Shown: positions 19,870 to 32,100 of the stretch, in pieces | Layout: each line of letters begins with the position of its first letter | Position numbering within the stretch: position 1 is the first letter of the stretch | NCBI GenBank assembly: GCA_002794735.1 | Contig: NBAZ01000006.1 | Span: forward strand, 248,001 to 312,000 | Length of the DNA: 64,000 nucleotides | Reading direction: 5' to 3' | Source of the DNA: Pyrrhoderma lamaoense | Taxonomy: Eukaryota > Basidiomycota > Agaricomycetes > Hymenochaetales > Hymenochaetaceae | Made by a program: the position numbers and the translations under genes | Notes under the pieces: model-generated | Told to the model about the DNA's origin: nothing | The model's input: only the letters and a program-made list of their open reading frames with translations | The model's database searches: none

Positions 19870-21756
19870 CTACCGCTTGCGCTTTCCACCTGCGCCGATA
19901 GGGCCCTCCCCGGAGGAACCTGACGATTCATCTACAAGTGCATATGGGTCTTCTGCATCACCAAACACATCACCATCACTAACCTCATCTGCCCCAGGGG
20001 AGCTCACAGGGCGGCGACTTGTAAGGCCCTGCATAGCAGACGGTGCAGATGAGGACGAGGCGCCAGGTATTGTTGCTAGATCGGTATTAGTGAAAGCTGG
20101 TATTGGAGGCAGTGGAGGAGCAGCAGGCATGTCTACATCTTGACGAGGTGTTCCTAGTTCATGTTCCGTCTCTAACATTGGATATTCGTCTAAATCTTCA
20201 GGAACACCCTCGATATGAGTCGCCGGATGAGATGGTAGATTTCCATTCCTAAGTGTTGCCATACTTTCAACGGCCCGCCTTGGCATGGACGGGGCCGCCT
20301 CACGCTCAACCTCTGTTTCTGCGCCAGTGTTTAATTGAGCATTTAGCGCAGCACTAACATTCAAAATAGCGTCATCAACATCCATAACACCTTCAGTAGG
20401 TAGAGATACCGCTGAAGGCGTGTGTTCCATATCTCCAGATCCCGTGGAATCATCCGCATTGTCAATGTCTTCGACTTCTACATCTTCCTCAAGGTTTGCG
20501 AACGTTCTGCACAGCGGACAAGAGAATCCGGGGTGGTGCATTATGAGCATCGGGCGGATGCATTTGTAGTGAAAAACATGCGAACATGGAGCAATAAAGA
20601 GAGATTGATGTACCGTCACCGAGAAGAGACAGATACAACAATCAGAAATGCCTGATTTTGCAAGTGAATTCTTTGCAGTGGCTTTATCGGATGATGGCTG
20701 AGCAGACAACGCCTTCAACTGCTTCATGGCATTCGTGCTTTAAACATTGTTAAGCATTCCCGCACTTATGAGATAAGACAGAACATACTTAAATGCATTA
20801 GCCTGAGCTTGCCACTCTCTTCCAAGTTCGATCCTCATTTTCACGCACTTGTAGATATCTTCCGTACCACCCTGATAGTCTACACCTAATTGTAAGACAT
20901 CACCATCTTTGATCGGGAAAGGCTTCGAATCCGTGTTGGGGGTTGATAGTCTGATATGATTCAGGAAAGTTCCGGATGAAGATTTAGTATCCCTGATGTA
21001 AAATGTTCCTCCTATATCACACCAAACCTCAGCGTGTGCACGACTGACAACCTTACTTTTGAATGCAAGCTTGTTTGTATTTTGCGCATTGAGTGCAGCG
21101 ACACCCAAACCGGAACGGTCCGTGAAGCGACCTATGCGGAGGGGTGTATCACCTTCACGCACATCCCGTGAGATAGGTTCGAAGTGTAAGGAGCGTGATG
21201 AGTCCAGATGTGGGACAAGACGAATACGGTGTGATCTGGATGTCCCGCCGGGAGCCTGAGGCGCTGCTTGCGGTGAGGTGGCAGTTACCTGTAGGACAGC
21301 AGGTGGAGGTGGAGGAGCTGAATCAACTGGAGAAGCATTTGCAGATACAGAAGGGTTAGCAGACGATGGACTGAGAGCACCATTAGCTGAGCGTCGGCGA
21401 CGAAGCATGTGTGTGAAATTGTGAACTCCACTTGGAACACTTGCGCCAGTGTTCACGCCTGATGGCCAAGCGCTAAAAGCGTGGGATGTATTACTTGTTG
21501 AGGGCTGGAGACCATTTGCCGCTGGGCGTCGTCTGTGCCCAGGATTTGGAGAAGGCGGCTGTTGAATAGGCATAGCAGCTGACGAGGATGGAGGAGGGTC
21601 GACGTCGTGGAGAGAGTCAAGATGAAGGTTTGGAGGTTGCTGATGTGATTGAGAAGTGCCGCGAGGACGAACACGGAGAAATGAGCCAAGAATGGACTGG
21701 CGTTGTGATGGTTGGACGTGAGTGTCGGTAACCAGCGGTACCCCGACTGGATCCAT
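19870..21756 (-). CDS. dma1: FHA-RING E3 ubiquitin ligase (Dma1/Dma2, CHFR/RNF8-like)
   Basis: Phosphothreonine-reading ubiquitin ligase; family members act in the mitotic/spindle checkpoint, septin ring control and septation timing. Exons at 20789-21756 and 19870-20737 join in phase (QANAFN-TNAMKQL) to 611 aa. A Pro/Ser-rich N-terminal part comes first. The FHA domain follows at ~residues 175-300 (RIGRFTDRSG, VSRAHAEVW, DTKSSSGTFLNHIRLS). A RING-H2 finger then starts just after the intron (CCICLFSVTVHQ, PCSHVFHYKCI, CPLC). An acidic C-terminal tail ends in GGKRKR. FHA before RING is the Dma order. The ATG at 21754-21756 (MDPVGVPL) is my choice; an in-frame ATG at 21876 would add 40 residues of no clear value. 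Confidence 0.88.
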
Positions 21757-22600
21757 GCAAGACGACACGACGTACAGCGGATGACAATGAAGACGGGGAT
21801 TTCTAGCAGTCGAGAGGACAGGCGACGAGGAGGAGAGGGGACAAATAGAATGACAGGCTTCCTTTATCGAGCTCAATACGTACTAATTAGGAAAGTAAGT
21901 TAGTGGCTAGCCCTTGCCACAACAGACAAAACAAGCTCTCTCTCGTGTCTCAGTTCAAGCAGTTCGCCCCTGTCTCTTTATATGTTCAAATACGTCTCTC
22001 TCTCCACTTCTACATTCATCATCACAGAAAGAACATAATTCTAGTGCGCTTCATGTAGAGGGGAAAGAGGTAGAACACTCGGTTTCGGCGAGGTGATCAT
22101 GTCCGATTCGGTAAAGGCTGAATGTTGCCGACGGTCACGGTCATTTATCCTGCTCTCCAGCTAACGAGGGTTTCACAAGTTCTGCGTCCGCATTATAGAT
22201 AAATCAACTCGCTCAGGGTAGTTTATAGTAAGTTGTTATGACACTGGACCTCTCACTAATGCGTACAGCATTCCAGTGTTACTCTCCACACTTACTTTGT
22301 TTCGCAGTCGTATTTATACGCACAAGATTATTTTAAGTCCTCTTATTTATTAATAACTTCGATAAAAACTACTATCACATTTTTGAAAAGCTGAAAAAAA
22401 TACTAGGAAATATAGACAAGCAATGACATTCGAAAACAAAAGCAGGAGTATGAACGAGAACAAAATTCGATGTAGAAAACAAGGAAAACGTTTTTTGATA
22501 AATCCAAATTGAACAAAGAAAGAATAATTGTAATTTTCACCGTAAAAGAGATCATGAAGGTTCGTAAGGAATGAGACGAGAAAATCTTGCACGGCAAAGT
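21757..22600. other. Intergenic region upstream of the FHA-RING gene
   Basis: About 840 bp between the FHA-RING start and the 3' end of the HMG-box gene. The part near 21880-22130 is pyrimidine-rich (CTCTCTC runs), a common feature of fungal promoters and 5' UTRs. No separate gene supported. Confidence 0.4.
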
Positions 22601-23924
22601 TCAGAAATTTGTAGCACTGAATTCCGCTCCGAGGTGCGAGCCAGGAGAATCATGGCTCGAGTTATCCATTGTGATGGCCATATCTGGAGTGACCAGAGAA
22701 TCATCCCAGTAGTTCCAGTCTGCCTCCGCATTCCAGAAAGGGATCGTAGGCTTAATGGCTCGCATATATGGCTCATTTCCCTCTATCATTGATGGAAGGC
22801 TCAGACTATCAGACATCGATCGCGCTCGTGATCCATACTCAAAAGTCGGATTGTAGTATGCACTTGAGGCAAGGCACGGTACACTCATGAAATCCACGCG
22901 GAACCTCTCATCTTCCTTTACTTTAGAGAAGGAAGGCGTATCGTTCTAAAAATAAAGGCAATTTATTAGCTTCGCTATGCAGATTAGTTGTATTATTCAT
23001 ATTCTTACGAGATCTTCAAAATCATATTTCTGAAGCGAATCAAACATTCCTCGAAATAAAGAATTGCAGGCACCGCCGTCATCTGAGCTTTCTTCCATGG
23101 GTTCGCTTCTTGTAAAACTCAAGGGTGAAGTGGGTGGAGAGGTAGCTAGTGAAGGGGATCTAAGCAATCGTTCGGGTGTGGGCTCTGGGGTGGGCATCGA
23201 CTTCTTAGGTCTAGATGGGGTCGAAACAGAATATGGCTTAGATACTTCGCTCGCCCTCCCCGTCGTAGTATTGGTTTCGTCTCCGATTTTCCTCGACCGT
23301 CGTTCCACTGACTTACATACTCGTCTCGGAGGAGTGACAGGAGTCTCATCAGTCTTCTTGGGTACGAATTTATATTCGGGATACTTTTCGCTATGTCGTT
23401 TTTTCTCCTGTTTAGCCAATTCTTCAAATCTGCTCCTTTCTTCGCTCGATGCAACTTTCCACATATTTCCTATTTCAATCGATGCTACATTTTGTTGTAC
23501 CGTTCTTACTTTTCCACTTTTGAGGATATGTGAGCGGTACAGAATAAACGCATTTTTAGGACGGGGAATATAATTCGGTCCTCGTGCAGATGCACGGCCT
23601 GAATGATTGCGTTTGTTCTGTAAGAAGGTAGGAGAACTGTGGGAATTGCTCGAGCCATTCAGATTGGAGGGATGCGGGAGCGATACAGTAGTTGAAGTGG
23701 GAGATGTGGCAGGAGTCGAATTGGGAGTGGGTTGTTGGATCACCGTGTGAAATTCTCTGAGGCTATCTTCCTTCTTAACATGAGGTTTGTGTAAGTCGTG
23801 AAGGAGTTGATTATCATAATCCGCTGTGTATGCGCACAAGTATGTGTTAGTAAGAGTGGACCTACAACCATAAATAATGGTATTGCTACGCAAACATACC
23901 TATACATTGATCTGTATTTGGCAT
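22601..23924 (-). CDS. HMG-box transcription factor
   Basis: Sequence-specific HMG-box regulator of the MATA/SOX type, the class that includes Ste11/Prf1-like mating and Rox1-like repressors in fungi. Three exons, 23900-23924, 23009-23823 and 22601-22945, join in phase to 394 aa. The tiny first exon (MPNTDQCI) is inferred from splice signals. The HMG box spans ~residues 85-160, with RPKNAFILYRSHILKSG, QNVASIEIGNMW and EERSRFEELAKQEKKRH. A basic, Ser/Thr/Pro-rich linker follows (KSVERRSRKIGDE; TPEPTPERL). The acidic/aromatic C-terminus (WNAEADWNYWDDS) could activate transcription. It lies head-to-tail upstream of the FHA-RING gene. Whether it belongs to pheromone signalling cannot be told here; no homeodomain or pheromone-receptor genes are nearby. 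Confidence 0.82.
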
Positions 23925-25121
23925 GGCCGTCTTATTCTCAGCAGTGTTACGAAAACGAGGCATTACCAAACTATTCAAGTACGGTACGAGTAATTGAGTG
24001 TGGGGGGATGCGATGTTGATGTAAAGGCGGATATCCGAGCGTTTTTAAAGTACATTGTAGAGCGATCGAGGCAATACAGTAGAACAATCCCGACCTTTTG
24101 CACAAAGGACTTGCTTTGGGACAATCAACCTGAGCATTATGATGCCTAAGCTGTGGATATATCATAGTGCATAAGCCCAATACAGGAAATTAGATCCCTG
24201 TGATTGTGTCATTTCCATTCACTACAAGGTCGACACGAGGCGGAGAACTCGGATAGAGCGATTATGAATGTCTTCTTCTAATAGGGAGCGATTCAGCGCG
24301 CCAAAGTCCTACAAAGAGAATATAATTTCATTTGGGGTCACTGAGGCAAGCTCCCCGATCACAGGACGCGGCGAGTAAAAACAACAACAAAACATTGGCG
24401 GGTTTTGTGGGTGCTCCTCTATTCAGTTTGGACACACAACGGTTATACCTTAGGTGTCAGAGAGAGAAAATCGCTTTGTCCCCAAGTACACATACACAAG
24501 TCTTTCCTGATGCGGCCTGGATCCGACAGATAATCGGCCCATGCTATGCAAGCGAAGATCACTTACAAGGAGACAACGAGGTAGAATAAAGAGAATTCGT
24601 CCGTTTTCGAAGTCGCCAAAACGTAAGCGATCCTTTGAATTAATCCTTGTAAGTATTTTCTTTATTTCTGAAACGAACTATTACACACGGGGGACAGTAT
24701 CATCTACAAAGGTCATTTGGAGCACTGTCATTTCATTTTCCCTTTGACGTGATGTATCTCCTCATTTTCAAAGATAACCCTGAAAGCTTTGGTGCAAAGG
24801 CACGCCAAAGCACCAAAGCAGCAATTTAGTCGACAAAGAAAGAGCGGAAGGGGCCAAGCCACCGTCACATGAGTGAATACTAGATAGTCGATATAATCGT
24901 ACTGATCAGGTACTGCAGGCACGTCACTATTTTCTCTGTTCTATCCCGCGCAACGGGTTCTAAAAACAAGTGTGATATTGTTATATAATTTTGCTTGTTT
25001 TTCGAAGTTGGATTACTAGTTTTTTTGTATTAATATATGAAATTGAAAACAAGGAACAGCTATGTAGGGGGGTTATAGAGTTCGTAGACAGGTGTCGATT
25101 ATGAGTTTTTCAAAAAAAATC
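23925..25121. other. Intergenic region upstream of HMG-box gene
   Basis: About 1.2 kb with only short, non-conserved open frames. It should contain the HMG-gene promoter. No further feature supported before the tRNA. Confidence 0.4.
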
Positions 25122-25211
25122 TGGATACATCTGGAATTGAACCGGACCCCTCTCGCAAGTAAACAACAAACGATGCTAAGCGAGCGTGATAACCAACTAC
25201 ACCATGTACCC
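25122..25211 (-). tRNA. tRNA-Ala (AGC) with ~16-nt intron
   Basis: Read on minus, GGGTACA pairs with TGTATCC (7-bp acceptor stem, one G-T pair) followed by discriminator A. The D arm is GTGT..CAC. The anticodon stem is CTCGC/GCGAG with loop TTAGCA, giving anticodon AGC. An intron of about 16 nt follows the base after the anticodon, the standard eukaryotic site. The T arm reads TCCGG-TTCAATT-CCAGA with one C-A mismatch. Total 90 nt, 74 nt after intron removal. The mismatch and a T-T at the base of the D stem make it slightly irregular, so a weak or decaying copy is possible. Folding was done by hand. Confidence 0.75.
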
Positions 25212-25616
25212 CTTGATTAGATAAAAGTTAAGTTAATACCAGAGTGCTTACTTGTGTGCTTACTTAATTGTTGCACGTAGTTCTGAAATTAGAAGAAGTC
25301 TAGGAAGAAGGATATCACATTATTATTCTATCATATTTTATAAATAAGTACCCATCGAAACCTGACGAATCTCAAGCCCGCCATGCTCTGCAATATACTT
25401 GAAACGTACATAGATCCAAAAATCTTAGCTTACACTAGTCTACATTCCACCATCTCTTGGATCTCCGTGTTATCCTCGGGACCCACTATCGATGTATGGA
25501 ATGCCAAGATCTTCAAAACGATTATAATGATACATTCAGTGTAGCCCTTAGAATGGCTAGGATATCACCTATTTAAGTGCTTGAGGTCTTCTCACTGTCC
25601 TTCTCCCCAATAAATT
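25212..25616. promoter_or_regulatory. Upstream region of second SDR gene
   Basis: About 400 bp of AT-rich DNA between the tRNA and the SDR start. The sequence just before the ATG (CTTCTCCCCAATAAATT) is pyrimidine-rich, as in fungal 5' UTRs. No defined operator recognised. Confidence 0.35.
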
Positions 25617-27071
25617 ATGCAGCCTTCAGTACTTCCAGAAAATGGTACTGCATCTCCAAATCTTGACAGTAATCCATCAACTCATAGCAGCGCCCAATAC
25701 CCAAGACCTTTGGAGCTTCGTGTCAAGGTCGCCCTCGTTACCGGTGCAGCAAAGGGGATAGGGCGTGGCATCGCTCTCAGACTAGCACAAGACGGTTACA
25801 GAGTTGCGGCTTGTGACCTTCCTTCTGGTTTAGACCTTTTGCACTCCTTGGGTGAAGAAATTCAAGCACAGCACACTTATGGAAGTGCAAAGATAGAGGA
25901 GCGGTATCTCATACTAACTGCAGATGTCTCTTCTGAGAAAGAAGTTCAAAATATGGTGAAAGAGTGTACGGACATACTAGGGGGATTGGACGTAGTATGT
26001 CAATATAATTTTGATTTTCTTAAAAACTTAAATTGTATCCTCCCTTCCCCCTTTTTTTTCTGTCATCAGATGGTCGCCAATGCCGGAATCGCTATTGTGA
26101 AACCACTTCTCGAAAGTGAGTAAGCCTCGTGAATATGAAAAACAGAACCTATCAAAAAACAGTGTTCCTGACATGGAATTCCCGGAAAAGCTTCCGGAGA
26201 AGATTTCGATTGCATCACTTCAGTAAACTTACGTGGTGTGATGCTCTGTTACAAATACGCAGCGATTCAAATGATTGCTCAGGGAAGAGGCGGAAGAATC
26301 ATCGGTTTGAGCCTAAAATAGCTGCTTGATAAATTCAATGCTAAATTAAACATTAGGTGCGTCTTCCATGAACGGAAAAGTCGGTCAGTAAGCTCCGACC
26401 ATCTGGATGAACAGCCAAAAAGATTAACACCTTACTACTTAGGAGCACCGAATCTCAGCTCGTACTCAGCAACTAAATTCGGAGTCCGCGGTTTGACACA
26501 AAGCGCAGGTAAACTTTTAGCTTTAGACCCTCAAGAAATACATGAAACATATCTTTGCCAGCACTAGAATGGGCAAAATACAAGATAACCGTAAACTGCT
26601 ATGCCCCAGCACGAATACACACGTCTATGTGTAAATCTTCCTTCCTCCTACTAGCACATTATGTCCTGATACAATGCCCATACATTAGTGGAGCAATATG
26701 ATATTGACGTAACATCCCGAACACCTGGAATGAAAAGGGGTGACTTTATGCAACAAGTTAGCACATAAAAATCTATGATTTTGAACCTTATACTAACTTA
26801 AGCCTTGCACCAGCTAAGAGATAAAACACCACTCGGTGATCTAGCCGGGCCAGAAGAAGTTGCATCACTTGTTTCATATCTTGCTTCTCCTGAGGCACAT
26901 TTTATAACAGGTTAGCTTACATACTGATTATCAACGTGCTTGTACATAATGATATTTTTGACTGACTTCAGGACAAACGGTGAGTAATGAACAACTATTC
27001 CTTCGGGCAATCATAGAAATTTTTACTTCGTGGAACAGTTATCAATAAACGGAGGAGCAATGTTAGATTAA
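25617..27071 (+). CDS. Short-chain dehydrogenase/reductase (SDR), copy 2
   Basis: NAD(P)-dependent oxidoreductase of the classical SDR family; substrate unknown. A ~30-residue N-terminal extension precedes the Rossmann motif TGAAKGIGRGIALRL. Then follow GGLDV, MVANAGIAIVKPLLE (NAG motif), [13 protein letters not shown], the catalytic segment [17 protein letters not shown] (Tyr-x-x-x-Lys), KITVNCYAPARI, GDLAGPEEVASLVSYLAS and the end LSINGGAMLD with TAA at 27069-27071. About eight introns. It shares residues and an intron position with the SDR at 4268-5571, including the conserved NGGA/EGGA end. It is convergent with the NAD(P)HX epimerase gene, only 52 bp between stop codons. Confidence 0.87.
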
Positions 27072-27123
27072 TCATTGGAATACATTTGCTAAAACTATCA
27101 GCTCTATTAAAGTACAGTGTTTA

Positions 27124-28265
27124 TTAGAGTTTCTGACTACTACTAGTTGATGGTAGCTCCACAATTTGTTCATAACCAGGATACTCTGGTAAATTCAAAT
27201 CGAACCGTAGTTCCAACTCTCTAATACGATGTGCATCACAGTTGAGAACCTCTGTTGAAAACTAGGTCACATCGCGAGACGTACCTGTTAATGAATCTGC
27301 CCCGAGGAAGTGTTTTCCGTGAAAGTCCTTTACGCCAAGTTTTGGAGCTGTAAGACTAACTAAAACGTTAGGATTAAGTCCGTCAAAAGTTACTTCACCA
27401 CTACTATCATCTACGTTTTTTACTGGAAATGAAAGTCTCCCTTTTTCAACGTCCCATCCACTTGGTATGTCTACACTGACAATGGGAAGTTCTGACCTTG
27501 CTAGCAGAGGAAGGACAGAATCGAATGGTGCTCGTACGGGAGGGGAGAATGAAAACCCAAATATTGCATCTAATATGACGTCAGAAGACTTGAGTGCATC
27601 TTTAAGTACATCTATGGACTCTATAGCGTCCGAAGTGGATATCGTTGGGATAGACATATTTAAGCATTGCTTGTGAAGCCTCTGCATATAGATTGAGGTT
27701 AGTCTTCCTATAGTATAAAGTGAGCTTAGCTTCACGTGTAGACATACCTTATAGATTTCCTTATTCCCTGGCTAGAAGTCATAATAAATGAGTCTGTTAT
27801 TATGCTCTTGCATATTCGACTCTGCGTACTTTAGGCATAAATAACTTTGGTTTATACCCAAATTGACCTTAAGAATATTCAGATGGTGTGTTATATCATT
27901 AAGGCAGCAATTACGACATACATAGATGCCTTGCTGCAACAAGCCCGTCTCCACCCTGGTTCCCTGGCCCGCAGCATACTAGAACTCGGGATAGTTTTCC
28001 TTATCATAGATCTTGGCTAATACTTGAGCACAAGCAAGTCCTGCAAGTTCCATTAACTATGTACATAAACTTTAGGGAGCGCCTTCAGAATCATTAACGG
28101 TAACCCGATGACTAACTTGGTCAATGCTGAAAGCTCCAGCTGTACTCATTAGCTCTTCATCAATCTTAGGTTCATTGGATAGATGAGAAATTATTATTTT
28201 AGTATTGAGAAATATATCAGACATACTTGCTGTGCAAGTTTTGCAGTTAAATAGCGTAAAGACAT
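27124..28265 (-). CDS. NNR1: NAD(P)HX epimerase (YjeF_N/AIBP-type)
   Basis: Metabolite-repair enzyme that epimerises hydrated NAD(P)H so that the partner dehydratase can restore it. Spliced segments in order: MSLRYLTAKLAQQ, IDEELMSTAGAFSIDQ, LMELAGLACAQVLAKIY, VLVCCGPGNQGGDGLVAA (nucleotide-binding glycine motif), QFGYKPKLFMPK, PGNKEIYK, RLHKQCLNMSIP, DVILDAIFGFSF, VSVDIPSGWDVEKG, LVSLTAPK and the C-terminal FDLNLPEYPGYEQIVEL, stop at 27124-27126. The order and motifs match the fungal family along the full length (~240 aa). Between KENYP and RVLVCC one base is missing at the run of three G on plus (27988-27990). Adding one base restores the family sequence, so this is either an assembly error or a single recent inactivating deletion. 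Confidence 0.85.
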
Positions 28266-28880
28266 GATGCTGATTCAAAACTGAGTTAGAAATCTCAGAA
28301 TGATCGGATAACGAATAGTTAGATCACGTGATACTGAACACCCATAGACGATGTGTTTTTCACCATAATCACTATGGCAGTGGGTAATAAAGATACTGTG
28401 CTTTGCTTGTACTCTCCTAAACCGGGTCTCATCTTTCAGCACGATAGTGTATAGATGGTGATCGCTCTGAGTCGGGGACTGGAGTTGACATTACATGTAA
28501 CGGTGCAGTATCACCTTTATTGGATATGCCAACGTCCATATAATGCACCTTCGCAACATAAGGTGCTTTTATCTGAGATCCATGAAAGATTTTGTTTCAA
28601 GGTAAGTGTAAAATCTACTGCCTTAAGCTTCGATATGTATGGGCTCGCTATGCGTACCTTCTTATTTACGCCTGATGGTATTATACGTCACAAATATTGA
28701 TTAATCGGTTTGCTTATGATTATCTTGCGATGAACTTTACCAGCGCTATGATGCATCAACAATTTGTCAGGTAGGAATGCAAAAATAATCAAAACTTCTG
28801 TTAGCAAACATCATTGTACTCTTATACTTAATTCGACATCTCATAATGGTCACTCTTGGTTTGGCTTGGGAAGAGATTAG
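28266..28880. other. Intergenic region between epimerase and urea transporter
   Basis: About 0.6 kb of AT-rich DNA in which I find no coding exon. Left end should hold the epimerase promoter. Confidence 0.4.
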
Positions 28881-28893
28881 TGTATGATCTTAG

Positions 28894-29006
28894 GATAGAT
28901 AATGACTTAATTGAAAGCTTATCACACTAATGACATGTCTTCTCGGAATCATTGAAATAAGCGAGCTTTCTTATCGCTCCATAACCAATGGCACTCCCAT
29001 GATAAG
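28894..29006. promoter_or_regulatory. Cluster of GATA-factor motifs upstream of DUR3
   Basis: Three six-base GATAAG/CTTATC motifs lie at 28918-28923, 28970-28975 and 29001-29006, with an AGATAA at 28897-28902. All are 140-255 bp before the DUR3 ATG. AreA/Nit2/Gat-type GATA activators bind HGATAR and switch on urea uptake when preferred nitrogen is scarce, so a cluster here fits the gene. The match is by motif only; single GATA motifs are common in AT-rich DNA. Confidence 0.5.
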
Positions 29007-29147
29007 GCGCGAAAATTGCGGGCGCGAAGTCCGTTCTATTTTCTACTGGCATCGTGTAGCTTTAAAGACGGATATCAAGGATGGATTCTTCAACTTGTAC
29101 CATCATCTTCTGGAGCAACACTAAAGTCAAACAGTTGTCTTCGAAGA

Positions 29148-32100
29148 ATGTCGGACGCATCCACAGTTCTGCCACAGGGCGCTGGATATGGAGTTGGTGA
29201 GTTTTCTGCCTTCAGACTAACTATATACTTTGTTAATTAACAACTCATTTCAGTTATTGGTAACGAGTCTAAATTTGAACTTAGTCATATAAATCTGATA
29301 TATTTGCAGGCATCGGTCTTTTCTTCAGTGTGTTTATGTTAGGGCTAACCGCGCTCCAGGCACGGTATACCCCATTTAAGCCATCAAACAACGAAGAATT
29401 TAGTAGCGCCTCTCGCAGCGTAAAGCCGGGCCTCATTGCGTCTGGAATAGTCTCGGCATGGACCTGGGCCGCCACTTTAGTACGTATATATTTCCTTTTT
29501 ATCTTGTGAATTGGCATCATTTAGCAATAATGAGCACGGGAGGTGGAAATCAGCGAAGTTACGCCTCCGATCACACCAGAACTAGAATTGATTTTCAAAC
29601 TTGATTTTAGCTTCAATCTAGCGCAGTTGCGTATAAGTACGGAATTTCCGGTCCGTGGTGGTATGGTGCAGGGGCCACAATTCAGGTATTACTTTTTGCC
29701 CAGGTTGGTCTTATTGAAGTCAAACTTCTATGATATATAATTTATGAATCTAAAGTTTATATAAGCTTGCAGCAAAGATGAAGTTGAATGCTCCAAATGC
29801 TCATACTTGGTTAGAAATCGTAAGTGCACGATGGGGAACTCTGGCGCATTCAATATTTCTATTCTTTGGGTAGGTATGGCTTGTAAATTCTTAATAAATG
29901 GACTTATGATTTTTTTTTTTGCTTAGCCTTGCAACAAACATCATTGTGTCATCAATGCTTATACTGGGCGGATCGGCCACAGTTACAGATCTGACGGGCA
30001 TGAACACGATCGCTGTAAGCAGCTAAGGATGTGCATTTACCCATCCCACTAAATCAATCAACACATAATAACAGGCATGCTTTCTCATTCCTCTGGGAGT
30101 TGCAATATACGTTGTCGCGGGCGGTATGAGAGCAACTCTACTTTGCGACTAGTATGTGATTCACTATACTATTCACATCAAAATTTATATATCCTTCATT
30201 TAGTACACATACAACTGTTCTATTCGCGATTATATTGACATTTGTATTCACCGTATATGCCGTTTCTCCCAAAATCGGATCAATCTCAAGAATGCATGAA
30301 CTATTAGCTGCTGCATCTGAGGCCAACCCAGTTTCTGGGAATGCCAATGGATCTTATCTCACCATGAGATCAAAAAACGGTCTTATATTTGGGGTCATTA
30401 ACATCATTGGGAACTTTGCAACAGTCTTCAATGACCAAGCATATTGGCAGCGTGCGATTGCAAGCCGTCCCGCGACTTGTGTCAAGGCCTATCTGCTGGG
30501 TGGACTAGCGTGGTACGTTATTTGTTGTGGTTTATCACGCCACTACTCTTGTTTCAATGTGACTGATCTGAGTATATCAAAAGGTTTGCAATTCCGTTTA
30601 CATTTGCCACCACTCTTGGACTAGCTGCGGTGGCCCTGAATGGTGATCCGGATATGCGGGTCCTCAGCGCATCTGATGTATCTGCTGGACTCCCCGCGCC
30701 CTCCGCGGCTTCAGCTCTCCTCGGTAAAGCCGGTGCTGCTGCTATGCTTGTACTACTTTTCTTGGCGGTGACAAGTGCTACCTCTGCGGAACTCATCGCT
30801 GTCTCAAGTATTCTGACTTACGATGTCTACAAAGTATGTTTTCTCATTTAAAAAAAGTTCTTGGGACCAATGCCGATACAATATTTTATAGAAGTACGTT
30901 AACCCGCGTGCTACAGAGGCTCAAATTTCCCTTATTTCCCACTGGATGGTAAGCCATGATAGTAATATCTCCATTATTGGAAAAATTGTTTATACATTGT
31001 GACTATTTAGGTTGCCTTTTACGCTCTTGTAATTGGACTAGCTGGTCTTATCTTTTTTTATATTGGCGTGTCTATGGATGGCTTTATGTATGTTTGACTA
31101 CGTTATCATGGTTATGAACTGATCGTGTTAATCCATCTGAATCATTATGGTTTTTTAGACATTCATGGGCGTGATACTCGGATCCGCTGTGGTGCCCATC
31201 GCACTCTGCATCTCTTGGAGCAAAGCAAACAAGTGGGGTTGCGTGCTCGGTGCTGTCAGTGGCTTTTGCTCAGGTGTCATTGCCTGGCTCGTCACTACGA
31301 GTTCTCTAAACAAGCAAGTTATCAATGTCACGGTATGTGTTCTAACCTTAGATCTGAGTCCATATGTCAATCTGCATTGCTGAAATTATAATATACTATA
31401 ACAGACTAGTGGTGGGGATTACGAGATGCTAGCAGGGAACCTCGCCTCCATCGGAGTCGGAGGTATTGTTGCAGTATTCTCGTCTCTAATAGTAATACTT
31501 TTCCGAACCTTCTATTACATCAGGTTGAATCTGACCAGCCAAATTTTATTACTAATTTCAAATAGTATCCAGATAACTTTGATTTTGAAATCACTCGTGC
31601 AATTAACGCACCCCCCTCACATCACGAACACGACCTCAAAGGGGATGTAGAGCTGTCAAGCCATTCAAAGGATGTTTTTAGAGAAGAGAAGACAGTCCGT
31701 GCTTCCCCGGTTGACGTTCAGTGTGTCTCTGAACAGTATGAAAACCGTATATTGGGAGTTACGGATGATCGTGAACTAGATATCATGGGCCTGAACTCGG
31801 CCTTCAAGTTTGCAGCCTGGTCGTCCTTGGTACTAGTACGTCTTTCTTGATAAGAAGGCTTAGTCACGAAAATAACACATACGAACCTATAATATTTTGC
31901 AAACAATACCAACAAATCACTAGCTTCTGATAATGATTATAATTATCCCCCTCCCTCTCTTTTTTGCACAGACAATCTTTGGGGTACGGGGACTTGAGGC
32001 TTGGGTTATTATCGGCATCATATGGACATTTTGTTCTGCTATCACCGTGGTGATATACCCATTGTATGAAAGCCGCGAAGCTCTCCTCATGGTGATGAAG

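Noticed and set aside
23064..23573. 169-codon plus-strand open frame
   Set aside because: Antisense to the HMG-box exon; the minus strand holds an unmistakable HMG box, while the plus frame has no motif.
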